Below are positions 37,749-46,731 of a stretch of DNA of 64,000 nucleotides, piece after piece (the stretch's first letter is position 1; every line of letters begins with the position of its first letter). The notes beneath the pieces are model-generated. The model saw only the letters and a list, made by a program, of their open reading frames with translations. It did no database searches and was not told where the DNA came from. The position numbers were made by a program, and so were the translations under genes. The stretch comes from a bacterium (lineage in GTDB: Bacteria; JAMCPX01): NCBI GenBank assembly GCA_021792615.1, contig JAJYUJ010000004.1, positions 1 through 64,000 on the forward strand, written 5' to 3'.

Positions 37749-39785
37749 GTGAGGGGAATTTTGTCGTTATTAAAAATAGAGGGATATACGTATGAAGAGC
37801 AATTAGCGAAATGGGCAATAAAAGCCCGGTATTTATCCTATCCCGTAACGGTATTCCTTGTATTGGTTTTCTTCAGGCATCAGACCCTTATTTATGAATA
37901 TTTTTTACTCGCTTCAGCCATTGCATTCTCCATCAATATCCTTGGCGATTTCTTTTTCAGAATTATTAAAATCAGACAGGTCATCGGTGTATTTATGGCG
38001 ATCCTCGATGCGGCCATTACTTCGTTCGCCATCTTTTTGACAGGGGGGTTCCGCAGTCCTTTCTTTATTGTCTTTTTATTGCAGATAATGGGCGTAGGTT
38101 TACTGGGTAATGCCTCGCTTACCGTCGTTTTCTTTTTTATTGATACAATTTTTTATTCTCTGTCATCGTACCTGAATCTTTTATTGCGCCGGGGCAGCTT
38201 TATTTTTATAAACAACAATATCACCCGTATTGTAATCGATGCCAAACTGACCATGGAAGATTTTATCCTCATCAATGTATCCATTTTTATCATGATTGCG
38301 CTGATACTCGCCGTTGTAAACCGCAAGTTGAGTGCTGCCTCGAAAAAGATGTTTTCCGACAGGAAAAAACTGGACTTCTTATTGACGGTCATGGATAAGT
38401 TCAGAAAACTCGAACCCCTGCACAGCTTTTTAGATGATTCAACGACCTTGATTAGCGATATACTCGGGTATCGGTACAATGCCATCATATTATTAAACAG
38501 CGAGAAAACAGAGCTGTATATGAATGCCCATAACCCGAAGATCGGCGAAAAAGCAAAAGTAATAGAACAGGCGAACGACTTATTCGGGTATGAACTGAAG
38601 AATATGCGTTTACCCATGTCAAACGATGAAAACATCGTTGTTCGATCTATAAAAGAAATGACAACCCTCATTACTCATGATGCATGGGATATTCTCTCCG
38701 GTGTTGCTCCGGGAGTAACGAAAGAAACAGCCGCCAATATACAGCAGTTAACAGGAAACAAAACCTACATCGTCACACCCATTGTAGTTTTTGGAGATGC
38801 GATTGGTGTTCTGGAGGCTGAATCAGTGTCAAGTTCTATGGATGTGGATAATATAGAGTTACTGGAAAGGTTCGCCTCACAGATAGGTGTCAGCATTGTA
38901 AACAACCGGCTCTATACGGAAACACTGAATCAGAAGAAAGAGATAGAGGAGCATTATCAGGAAATGAACTCCGTACTGAGCGAACTTCAGCTATCCTATG
39001 CAAAGCTCGAGGATTTCACGATAGAACTCGAACGCTCGAAGAACAAACTGGAGGAAATGAAAGGCATTCTCTATCATTCGGACAAGCTCGCCCATATGGG
39101 CCAGGTTATAGCGAGTATCACCCATCAGTTCAGCAGTCCGATTTCGGCAATATCCGGCCAGGTAGAATTGCTGATGAAGGATTTACGTGACAAAGGTGTT
39201 GGTGTAAATAATGATAGGCTTGAAAAGATAAAACTTGGTGTCGATAAGCTGAATGAATCGGCAAGGAAGCTTATGTTATCCGTACGACAGACAAAACCGG
39301 AGTTTAGAAATGTTAATGTAAATGACATTGTTGCCTCGGTTTCAGCATTATGGGAGTACGAGTTAAGAATAACCGGCATCGGACTTGTCAGAAAACTGGA
39401 CGCAAAATTGCCGAATATTCAGGGCATCCCGGACGCAATAGAACAATTGCTGGTCAATCTGATTTCGAATGCACGGGACGCAATGGGTGATAAAAAGGGG
39501 AACATTATTATTTCGACCAGAATTTTCGATAAGGATCATGTGGAGCTCGAGATAACGGATGAAGGCATTGGTATCCCTGATGAATATCTCGCAAAAATAT
39601 TTACGCCGTTTTTTACGACCAAGCCAGTCGGTAAAGGAACAGGACTTGGTATGGTTATCGTGATGAATGCCGTTGAAGAGCATGATGGCAGGCTTATGGT
39701 CAAAAGTGAGTTGAATAAAGGCACAACATTTACTATAATCTTACCTATACTGCATAAACACAATTATGGAGATACAAAAAACTGA
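37749..39785 (+). CDS. Membrane sensor histidine kinase with GAF domain
   Basis: N-terminal TM block; GAF-like VSIVNNRLYTET; HMGQVIASITHQFSSPISAISGQ H-box; NLISNARDAMGD, DEGIGIPDE, GTGLGM ATPase motifs; GTG start. Confidence 0.9.
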   Translation: MRGILSLLKIEGYTYEEQLAKWAIKARYLSYPVTVFLVLVFFRHQTLIYEYFLLASAIAFSINILGDFFFRIIKIRQVIGVFMAILDAAITSFAIFLTGGFRSPFFIVFLLQIMGVGLLGNASLTVVFFFIDTIFYSLSSYLNLLLRRGSFIFINNNITRIVIDAKLTMEDFILINVSIFIMIALILAVVNRKLSAASKKMFSDRKKLDFLLTVMDKFRKLEPLHSFLDDSTTLISDILGYRYNAIILLNSEKTELYMNAHNPKIGEKAKVIEQANDLFGYELKNMRLPMSNDENIVVRSIKEMTTLITHDAWDILSGVAPGVTKETAANIQQLTGNKTYIVTPIVVFGDAIGVLEAESVSSSMDVDNIELLERFASQIGVSIVNNRLYTETLNQKKEIEEHYQEMNSVLSELQLSYAKLEDFTIELERSKNKLEEMKGILYHSDKLAHMGQVIASITHQFSSPISAISGQVELLMKDLRDKGVGVNNDRLEKIKLGVDKLNESARKLMLSVRQTKPEFRNVNVNDIVASVSALWEYELRITGIGLVRKLDAKLPNIQGIPDAIEQLLVNLISNARDAMGDKKGNIIISTRIFDKDHVELEITDEGIGIPDEYLAKIFTPFFTTKPVGKGTGLGMVIVMNAVEEHDGRLMVKSELNKGTTFTIILPILHKHNYGDTKN

Positions 39786-41259
39786 TATAAGGGAAGTACA
39801 TATACTGGTCGTTGATGATGAGAGCTCGATTCGGGAACTCTTGCAGGAATATCTGTCACTTGAGGGATATAAGGTAGATATTGCAAAAGACGGTAACGAT
39901 GCGTTCGAATATCTGAGGAAATTTTACTACGATATCGTTCTTACGGATCTTGAGATGCCCGGTATGAACGGCATTGAACTGCTGAAGAAAGCAAACACGC
40001 AGGGGCTGAATCATAAGTTTATCATACTCACCGGTTTTGGTACGGTAGAAACGGCTATCATGGCTTTGAAGCTCGGTGCAGTTGATTATATACTTAAACC
40101 GTTCAAGCTCGAGGAACTGGGACTGATCATAAAAAAGGCCATTCAGAGACGCAGGCTTGAGGAAGAAAATATTCAGTTGAAAGAGGCATTATCGCTGTAT
40201 CAGATCAGCGAGGCAATGGTCCTGAATAACAACGTAAGAACTGTAATAGAGCTGATACTCGAAAAGGCCATGAACGAACTCGATGCCGATATTGTGCTTA
40301 TTTCCTTAAAGGAGACGATCTCTTCGCCGAGAATAACACGATTGCTGAGATCTTCCATCGATGTAACCGCCGATGAACTTGAAGCAGTCTTTGACAAAGA
40401 AAAAGTCTTCAAACTCCTGGAAACGGAACGATATCTTTTGCTCAACGGGGGCCAGATAGCGAGCGTAAGAAAGAGAGAAGTTTCCGGTATAGACATCAAA
40501 TCATACCTTTCTGTCGCAATAGGCCTTATGAACAGATTTTACGGTGCGTTCTGTGCATTCAGAATCAAAAAAGATATGCCCTTTACCGATGCTCACAGGA
40601 AGCTTTCGACTATTTTTGCAGAAAGAATAACATCATTGCTTGAGGTAAAGCGATCGGATGAGGGACTGCAGCTCGCCATTATCGAATCCATAGAATCGCT
40701 CGTAAAAGCACTTGAGGCTAAAGAGCCTTATACGAAAGGTCACTCTGAAAGGGTTTCCGTGTACGCTCATGTACTTGCGGAAAAGATGCATCTCGATACA
40801 AAAGCGGTTTTAAACATAACTCAGGCAGGCAGACTCCATGACATAGGTAAGATAGCCATACGGTATGATTCGCTCACGAAGAAAGAAGGTCTTACAAAAG
40901 AGGAGTATGAGCAGTTCAAATTGCACCCGGTCGTCGGTGCGAATATACTCAAGCCCATGTCCTTCCTTGCGGACATCATACCGCTTATCCTGTACCACCA
41001 CGAACGGTATGACGGAAAAGGTTATCCCGAGGGTGTTAAAGGAGAAAACATCCCGCTTGGTGCAAGGATACTCGCTATCTGCGATAGTTTCGATGTGATG
41101 ACATCGGAAAGACCTTATAGAACGGCCCTGGCAAAAGAGCAGGTTATTTCCGAGCTGACGGGAAATAGCGGTACACAGTTTGACCCCGCGCTCGTCCAGT
41201 CTATGCTTCTTCTCCTGAAAGATGGGCAGATACCCACGAAAGACGGATTGGAAATATAG
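39766..41259 (+). CDS. Response regulator with HD-GYP output domain (putative c-di-GMP phosphodiesterase)
   Basis: ILVVDDESSIRELLQEYL, DIVLTDLEMPGMNG; HSERV, RLHDIGKIAI, YHHERYDGKGYPEG. Confidence 0.93.
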   Translation: MEIQKTDIREVHILVVDDESSIRELLQEYLSLEGYKVDIAKDGNDAFEYLRKFYYDIVLTDLEMPGMNGIELLKKANTQGLNHKFIILTGFGTVETAIMALKLGAVDYILKPFKLEELGLIIKKAIQRRRLEEENIQLKEALSLYQISEAMVLNNNVRTVIELILEKAMNELDADIVLISLKETISSPRITRLLRSSIDVTADELEAVFDKEKVFKLLETERYLLLNGGQIASVRKREVSGIDIKSYLSVAIGLMNRFYGAFCAFRIKKDMPFTDAHRKLSTIFAERITSLLEVKRSDEGLQLAIIESIESLVKALEAKEPYTKGHSERVSVYAHVLAEKMHLDTKAVLNITQAGRLHDIGKIAIRYDSLTKKEGLTKEEYEQFKLHPVVGANILKPMSFLADIIPLILYHHERYDGKGYPEGVKGENIPLGARILAICDSFDVMTSERPYRTALAKEQVISELTGNSGTQFDPALVQSMLLLLKDGQIPTKDGLEI

Positions 41260-41278
41260 GGCGGTTTCGAAAGATACT

Positions 41279-42238
41279 ATGCTGCCGGATAATGTCTTTA
41301 TAGGGGAGTACACGGATAAAGATAAAAGAACAGGGGTGAGCGTACTCTATTTCGAAGGCGGTGCAGGAGCAGGAATTTATAAATACGGGAGTGCAACAAG
41401 TACGAGACAGATCGATTCTCTCGAGGCGTCACACACCGTATCGAGGATAGACGCTCTTACGCTTGCTGGCGGCAGCGCTTTTGGCCTGGATGCGTGCTGC
41501 GGTGTGATGCAATGGTTGAAAGAGCACGGCAAAGGGGCGGATGTGCGGGGCATAAAAATACCCATTGTTCCCGGTGCCGTTATTTTCGATCTCAGGTTTT
41601 CGGCAGGAATAACGCCTGATTGCACTATGGGGTATTTGGCCTGCAATGCTCTGTCAAAGGACGTACACGAAGGCTCTTGTGGAGCAGGGACCGGTGCAAC
41701 GGTAGGTAAAATCAACGGTATGGAAAGCGCCATGAAAGCAGGCGCAGGGAGTGCATACCTTATGCTTACCAGCGGTACTCTCGTGTGGGTTTATGTTGTC
41801 GTGAACGCATTCGGCGATGTTGTAGACAAGGACAGAAGGATCATAGCGGGTGCACGAAAAGAAAAGACCTCTCAGGAATTTTTGGATACTTCAAAATTTA
41901 TACGGGGTGCTATCAAAGATTCGAACGTAAAACCCGTTTCCGAGAATACCACGCTTTGTGTCGTTGTTACGGATGCATATTTTGACAAATCGTCACTCAT
42001 TACCATAGCAAAAATGGCTTCGGCCGGTATTGCGCGGGCATTATCTCCTGCCGGTGCAAGCTTTGATGGCGATGTGGTCTTTGCCGTATCAACCGGCAAC
42101 AAAAATGAATTTATAGACGTTATCGGAGACGTATCCGCGCAGCTCGTAGAGGATGCCATTAAAAGTGCTGTAATAACCGGAGACGGTTTTGGCATACTGC
42201 CGTCATACGGGGATATATGGGCGGGGAAAAAAATATGA
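41279..42238 (+). CDS. P1 family peptidase (DmpA/S58-like)
   Basis: TLAGGSAFGLDACCGVMQWL, GAGTGATVGKINGMESAMKAG; start ATG 41279 (ORF opens at 41222). Confidence 0.85.
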   Translation: MLPDNVFIGEYTDKDKRTGVSVLYFEGGAGAGIYKYGSATSTRQIDSLEASHTVSRIDALTLAGGSAFGLDACCGVMQWLKEHGKGADVRGIKIPIVPGAVIFDLRFSAGITPDCTMGYLACNALSKDVHEGSCGAGTGATVGKINGMESAMKAGAGSAYLMLTSGTLVWVYVVVNAFGDVVDKDRRIIAGARKEKTSQEFLDTSKFIRGAIKDSNVKPVSENTTLCVVVTDAYFDKSSLITIAKMASAGIARALSPAGASFDGDVVFAVSTGNKNEFIDVIGDVSAQLVEDAIKSAVITGDGFGILPSYGDIWAGKKI

Positions 42239-42296
42239 AGAAGTTTAATCCGGTTAAATCGTATTCATGGTCTAATCAGACGGTTGAGGACGATCC

Positions 42297-42860
42297 ATGC
42301 TAAAGGATAGAATAGAAACATTAAAATTGCTTTTGAAGGACAGCAACGAACATGTCCGGCAGGCAGCGTCCCATGCAATCGAGAAACTGAGCGTAAGAAT
42401 CGAAATCAACAAATTTGGAGATGCGTTGTCGAGTGATGATGTCCTTGTCCGTTCCCGTGCTGTGTTTGGTCTCTCAACGATAGACGACAGCAAGGCTCTC
42501 GAATACCTTGCAATGGCTACGGCAGATAAGGACGCCGGTATACGTACAAATGCAGTCCGCATAATCGGAGAAAAAAAAGGAGTAAAATATATCGATATTG
42601 TTGCGAAGCACTTCTCTGACCCCGATAAAAACGTAAGGGCAGAGGCAATAAGGGCCATAGGCAGTATGGGAAATGTTGCTTATCTTGCGCATCTTTTACA
42701 GCTCCTCAAGGATCCGGATACCTCCATTGTAGCGGCGGCAATTGTTGCAATAGGCAAATTGAAAGATTCAAGGGCGGAAAAGCCCCTCATGGTCCTTTTA
42801 TCGCATCCGGCTGCCGAGGTCCGTAGTGCCTCTGCTGCAGCCCTTGCGGAGCTCGAATAG
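42297..42860 (+). CDS. HEAT-repeat protein
   Basis: Repeated ~31-aa helices such as VRAEAIRAIGSMGNVAYLAHLLQLLKDPDTSIVAAAIVAIGKL. Confidence 0.85.
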   Translation: MLKDRIETLKLLLKDSNEHVRQAASHAIEKLSVRIEINKFGDALSSDDVLVRSRAVFGLSTIDDSKALEYLAMATADKDAGIRTNAVRIIGEKKGVKYIDIVAKHFSDPDKNVRAEAIRAIGSMGNVAYLAHLLQLLKDPDTSIVAAAIVAIGKLKDSRAEKPLMVLLSHPAAEVRSASAAALAELE

Positions 42861-42938
42861 AAATAAACGCATTTTTCGGGTTAATGAATTTATCTTCCTC
42901 GCACCAGCGAGGATTGATTTACCGAACGTAATTTGTGT

Positions 42939-43709
42939 CTATATCTTAACAAGCAATTTGTAATACAGCATACCGACGTATTCATGCATCGCCCTATAGG
43001 TATTATCCAACGCCTCGAGACTCGGCATATAATCCATGAAATTATAACACGTCCTGTTTACTTTATAATCGGTCGGTGCCGGCATTATATTGGTCAGGCC
43101 GGCATGTTCGAATGCATAAACAGCCCTTTTCATGTGGTAAGCAGAGGTAATCAGAATGATCTTGTGGCACGTCATCTTTGCGCACAAATTTTTCACATCA
43201 TCGGCGTTCTCATACGTATTTCTGCTTTTTGAATCCGTGTAGATGTCCTTTTCCGGAACACCCATCTGGATCAGGAACCGTTTCAGAACAGGCGCCTCGG
43301 GACGCTGACATTGAAAGGCTTTACCGCTGCTGACGATGATTGGCAGCGGCTGAATCCGGTATAATCTGAAGGCATAGACGAGCCGGTGCAGTGCATCACC
43401 GGTCGGGGAGCCTTCTCCTTCGAGGTCCGGGGCATTGCTGTGTGTGCCTCCGCCCAGGACAACGTACACATCATGGGATGAAATGTCTTTTATGTTCAAC
43501 TGAGCATATGTATTTTCAAGCGGTAGCATAAGCTTGTCGGCAAGGGGTCCGAGACATGCCGTGTAAACAGAAGCAGCAAATATCAACATGAGGATACCGA
43601 TGCCGTAATTCTTTTTCTTGATGAGCATGATTGCCCATAAAAACAGCATGGTGATGGCCAGGCCCGGAGGTAAAATCCATGCAGTGAACAGTTTCGATAG
43701 TATAAACAT
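42939..43709 (-). CDS. YdcF/ElyC-like DUF218 membrane protein
   Basis: DVYVVLGGGTHSNAPD, IVSSGKAF, DSKSRNTYENADDV, ILITSAYHMKRAVYAFEHAG. Confidence 0.88.
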   Translation of the reverse strand: MFILSKLFTAWILPPGLAITMLFLWAIMLIKKKNYGIGILMLIFAASVYTACLGPLADKLMLPLENTYAQLNIKDISSHDVYVVLGGGTHSNAPDLEGEGSPTGDALHRLVYAFRLYRIQPLPIIVSSGKAFQCQRPEAPVLKRFLIQMGVPEKDIYTDSKSRNTYENADDVKNLCAKMTCHKIILITSAYHMKRAVYAFEHAGLTNIMPAPTDYKVNRTCYNFMDYMPSLEALDNTYRAMHEYVGMLYYKLLVKI

Positions 43710-43754
43710 ACAGCCTCCTTTAATTTCCTATAGCTTCCCACATAAGTACCGTTT

Positions 43755-43872
43755 ATCCGCCATTCCCGCGAAAACAAGCATTCAGTGTTTTGTTTAATAT
43801 GTTTTGCTGGATTCCGTATCAAGCGCAAAATGACGAAAACCAGATTGCTTCGCCGCCTAAGGCGGCTCGCAA
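43755..43872. repeat. Palindromic intergenic repeat remnants
   Basis: attcccgcgaaaa ... ggattccg ... gattgcttcgccgcctaaggcggctcgcaatgatg, of the common interspersed palindrome type. Confidence 0.55.
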
Positions 43873-43880
43873 TGATGCTT

Positions 43881-45068
43881 TTATTGTTTCGTTTGTATTA
43901 TGTTTTGTACTTTTATTTTAATATAAAATAACGGTAGCACGATCGCATAAACAATAGCAATAGAGATGAGCCATAATGCCATTCCGGTTCTTTTAAATAT
44001 ACCCCCGGGTTTGCGTGATTTGAAAAATACAGATACCTCATAGTCAGTAAAGTTGAAGATACGGGACAGCCAGATTTTTACACCAGAAGTAAACACCGTT
44101 GCAATTCTCAGGGTTGCGTCCGATAGCCTTGAGGTAAGTTGTATCGGCAGGTATTTCATGACAACGCTGTTCGTCCAGTAAAGGTAAGCATGGGGCAACC
44201 TGGTTATCCTGTTTACGTCTGAAGGTTCGAACGCGCTATCGATCAAGGGCAGAAAAATCCCGGCGGCATGCGTAGGACCGAGAAAAGCTGCTATTTGTTC
44301 AGGCATAAGGTTATAGGAGGACGCCATGTAGCGAAGATCGACAATATCTCTTAATCTGAATGAAAAATTGTGGTGAATAACACTATGATAAAGGCCATAG
44401 ATAAATGTTACGGAAGGATCCGGAAGAAGGAATGATTCATTGTCCCAGTTTACGGAGAAAGCCTTCTCAAATGGATCTATATCTGCAAAATGTATAAACC
44501 TGTCATCAAACAATCGCGTGTGGACCTCGAGAGACAGGGTATTGTCGAATGACTGGTAGGGCACTATATGGGATTTTATATTGAAGAGCCAGTTTTGGTT
44601 CGTGTCCTTAAATAAGGGGTGCATGTTGTTTTGCTCCATAAGTTCCCGTATTCTCGCGGTATGCTGCTGCTCGATCAATATGTCTATATCAGCCATCGGT
44701 CTCAGTCCTATCTCATGATAAACAGATATGGATAGCCCGGCACCCTTTAACAGCAGTATTCGAATGCCGTCTTGTTCTGCCTGTCTCTTTAATAGCTTAA
44801 CCCGTTTGAGTAACAAAACATTGCGTGCGGTGTTCTTCATGTAGCTTTCTTTGAGCCGGGATACTATACCGTTATACCCGGGTATATTGAGTTGCTTCAG
44901 ATGGTAATATAAAAGCGGGGAAAGAAACTCTATCGCTGCAAGCTTCAGAATCCTTTCCGGCGCCGTTTCCCCGAGTTTTTGTTTGAGAAACGTTATATGC
45001 TCCGTGGATTTAACCGGGGAACATACATCAAGCAATAGGCTTCTGAGCGGGTCGAATAACTCTGTCAT
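43881..45068 (-). CDS. Nucleotidyltransferase family protein (NTP_transf_5-like)
   Basis: LLLKGAGLSISVYHEIGLRPMADIDILI; FNIKSHIVPYQSFDNTLSLEVHTRLFD. Confidence 0.8.
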   Translation of the reverse strand: MTELFDPLRSLLLDVCSPVKSTEHITFLKQKLGETAPERILKLAAIEFLSPLLYYHLKQLNIPGYNGIVSRLKESYMKNTARNVLLLKRVKLLKRQAEQDGIRILLLKGAGLSISVYHEIGLRPMADIDILIEQQHTARIRELMEQNNMHPLFKDTNQNWLFNIKSHIVPYQSFDNTLSLEVHTRLFDDRFIHFADIDPFEKAFSVNWDNESFLLPDPSVTFIYGLYHSVIHHNFSFRLRDIVDLRYMASSYNLMPEQIAAFLGPTHAAGIFLPLIDSAFEPSDVNRITRLPHAYLYWTNSVVMKYLPIQLTSRLSDATLRIATVFTSGVKIWLSRIFNFTDYEVSVFFKSRKPGGIFKRTGMALWLISIAIVYAIVLPLFYIKIKVQNIIQTKQ

Positions 45069-45490
45069 GGATAGTGGAATGTTATAAAATGTTCGTGAGC
45101 AACATCTTTTTTATCATCAAATACTTCACCGTCGATGGTGACCCAGCTATGCCCTGTGATCGAAGTCTTATCTATGGCATCCTTACGAATACCGGTGTAG
45201 ATGGTCACGTTGTATCCGGCAGACTTCAGGAATTTATAGAGTAAGAGCGTTCTGTTCCAGCAATGCTGGGGCTTGAACATGCCCTTTATGCTGAGCCACA
45301 TATGGACGAAGTCTCTTATGGTATTCTTATCGCAGGAAGATTGTTTTTTATGCTGCGACAGGAGAGCGAATAGCTCCTTCAATCCGTGTTTTTTTTCAAG
45401 CGAAGGAATAAAAAAGGTATAAACCCCGATTTTGAAAAACAGGACAGTCTTGTTTACTACGGTGCAGGTAATAGGAGGCCTTTCTGCCAT
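45065..45490 (-). CDS. Transglutaminase-like protein, lasso-peptide B2 type
   Basis: PQHCWNRTLLLYKFLKSAGYNVTIYTGIRKD...GHSWVTIDGEVFDD (putative Cys-His-Asp triad). Confidence 0.75.
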   Translation of the reverse strand: MAERPPITCTVVNKTVLFFKIGVYTFFIPSLEKKHGLKELFALLSQHKKQSSCDKNTIRDFVHMWLSIKGMFKPQHCWNRTLLLYKFLKSAGYNVTIYTGIRKDAIDKTSITGHSWVTIDGEVFDDKKDVAHEHFITFHYP

Positions 45491-46425
45491 GTCGGCTGAT
45501 CATTCAGATGGACATCATTGGTTATATCGAAACTATTTGAGCCGTTTGCGTTCATGAGAAATATCCTCTCATTGCCATACTGTGTGGATACATAAGCGAT
45601 ATAATTTCCACCGGGAGAGTATGCAGGGTCGAATGCATCGAACTGAGGGTTTGACAATCCTTTCGGCGGAGCACTGCAGTCCACAGGCATGGAGAATACC
45701 TGGAGGTGTCCGGTTGATGGTGATGCGGCAAGGAAGATTATTGTTTTACCGTCAGGCGACCACGAAAGAGGGGGCACGACGTTGGCTGTGTTGCATAGCC
45801 ACTGCCTGTTCGAACCGTCAGGAGCGATCGTGTAAATGCTCATGGGTGCCTCACTGCTCGGTATGGGGTTTGCACCGGGGAATGGGTCATGAATGTATGC
45901 GATGGTTTTGTCGTTGGGAGAGTATTTACCGCAGCATGCGCCTGAACCGTCATCGTTGGTTATCTGCGAGCTCATGCCTGTTTTGGGATTGATAATCTCA
46001 AGCTCTCGCTGGGTAGACACAGCCAGCGTATAAGAGATGGTGCTGCAATCGTGGCTGTAATCGGGTGCATCCGAATCGGCATTTTGGGTATCGGTAAGCT
46101 GTGTCAGGTTGCTGCCGTCAATGGACATTGTGTATATCTGGAACCTGCCTGTCCTATTCGAAGCAAACGCGATACTGTTTTTGCATGCGGTAGGGTAGGT
46201 GTCAAAGCACTGATGTAATACACAATCGGATGACGGATCGCTGAGCCGTGTTACTGCCGCGCCGTCCTCTTTCATAGAGTATATGCTGTAATCGCCGTCT
46301 CTGGCAGATACGAAGACTATCAAGGGTTGCTGATTTAAGAATGTCTGATAGGTTTGTCTCGAGCACGCTGATGTAAGTGCTGCTACAGCGAAGGAGAGTA
46401 AAAACAGGGTTGATTTATGTTGCAT
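45457..46425 (-). CDS. TolB-like PD40/WD40 beta-propeller lipoprotein
   Basis: AALTSACSRQ lipobox; repeats ...DGAAVTRLSDPSSD, IAFASNRTGRFQIYTMSIDGSNLTQLTD, LSWSPDGKTIIFLA, PAYSPGGNYIAYVS. Confidence 0.85.
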   Translation of the reverse strand: MQHKSTLFLLSFAVAALTSACSRQTYQTFLNQQPLIVFVSARDGDYSIYSMKEDGAAVTRLSDPSSDCVLHQCFDTYPTACKNSIAFASNRTGRFQIYTMSIDGSNLTQLTDTQNADSDAPDYSHDCSTISYTLAVSTQRELEIINPKTGMSSQITNDDGSGACCGKYSPNDKTIAYIHDPFPGANPIPSSEAPMSIYTIAPDGSNRQWLCNTANVVPPLSWSPDGKTIIFLAASPSTGHLQVFSMPVDCSAPPKGLSNPQFDAFDPAYSPGGNYIAYVSTQYGNERIFLMNANGSNSFDITNDVHLNDQPTWQKGLLLPAP

Positions 46426-46687
46426 GTTTCTCTATTATGTTCAGGGACAATAACCGTTGTATGAGGTTTTTTACACTACTGCCTGCTTTATCCCGGTCTA
46501 TGGCATAAGCAGACATAATTTCTTCTACAATCCTGTCCTGCGTAAGGTTTGATTCAATCCCCCTGAAGATCACAAGACCTGTTTCATTCAGGGAATAATA
46601 GTGCTTGTTCCGCATATCCAGCAGTATTGCCTCGTTATTGTCAAGTTCCGTAACTATTATGTCATCTGGAATTTTGTAGGTCGTCAT
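46415..46687 (-). CDS. PqqD-like peptide-chaperone / RiPP recognition element protein
   Basis: MTTYKIPDDIIVTELDNNEAILLDMRNKHYYSLNETGLVIFRGIESNLTQDRIVEEI; start ATG 46687. Confidence 0.82.
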   Translation of the reverse strand: MTTYKIPDDIIVTELDNNEAILLDMRNKHYYSLNETGLVIFRGIESNLTQDRIVEEIMSAYAIDRDKAGSSVKNLIQRLLSLNIIEKHAT

Positions 46688-46697
46688 AGAAATAAGA

Positions 46698-46722
46698 ACG
46701 GGGCGATCTTCGATCGCCCCGT
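46698..46722 (-). terminator. Putative Rho-independent terminator
   Basis: ACGGGGCGATC-ttc-GATCGCCCCGT perfect 11-bp stem, T-rich on the minus strand 3' side. Confidence 0.6.
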
Positions 46723-46731
46723 GAAAAATCT

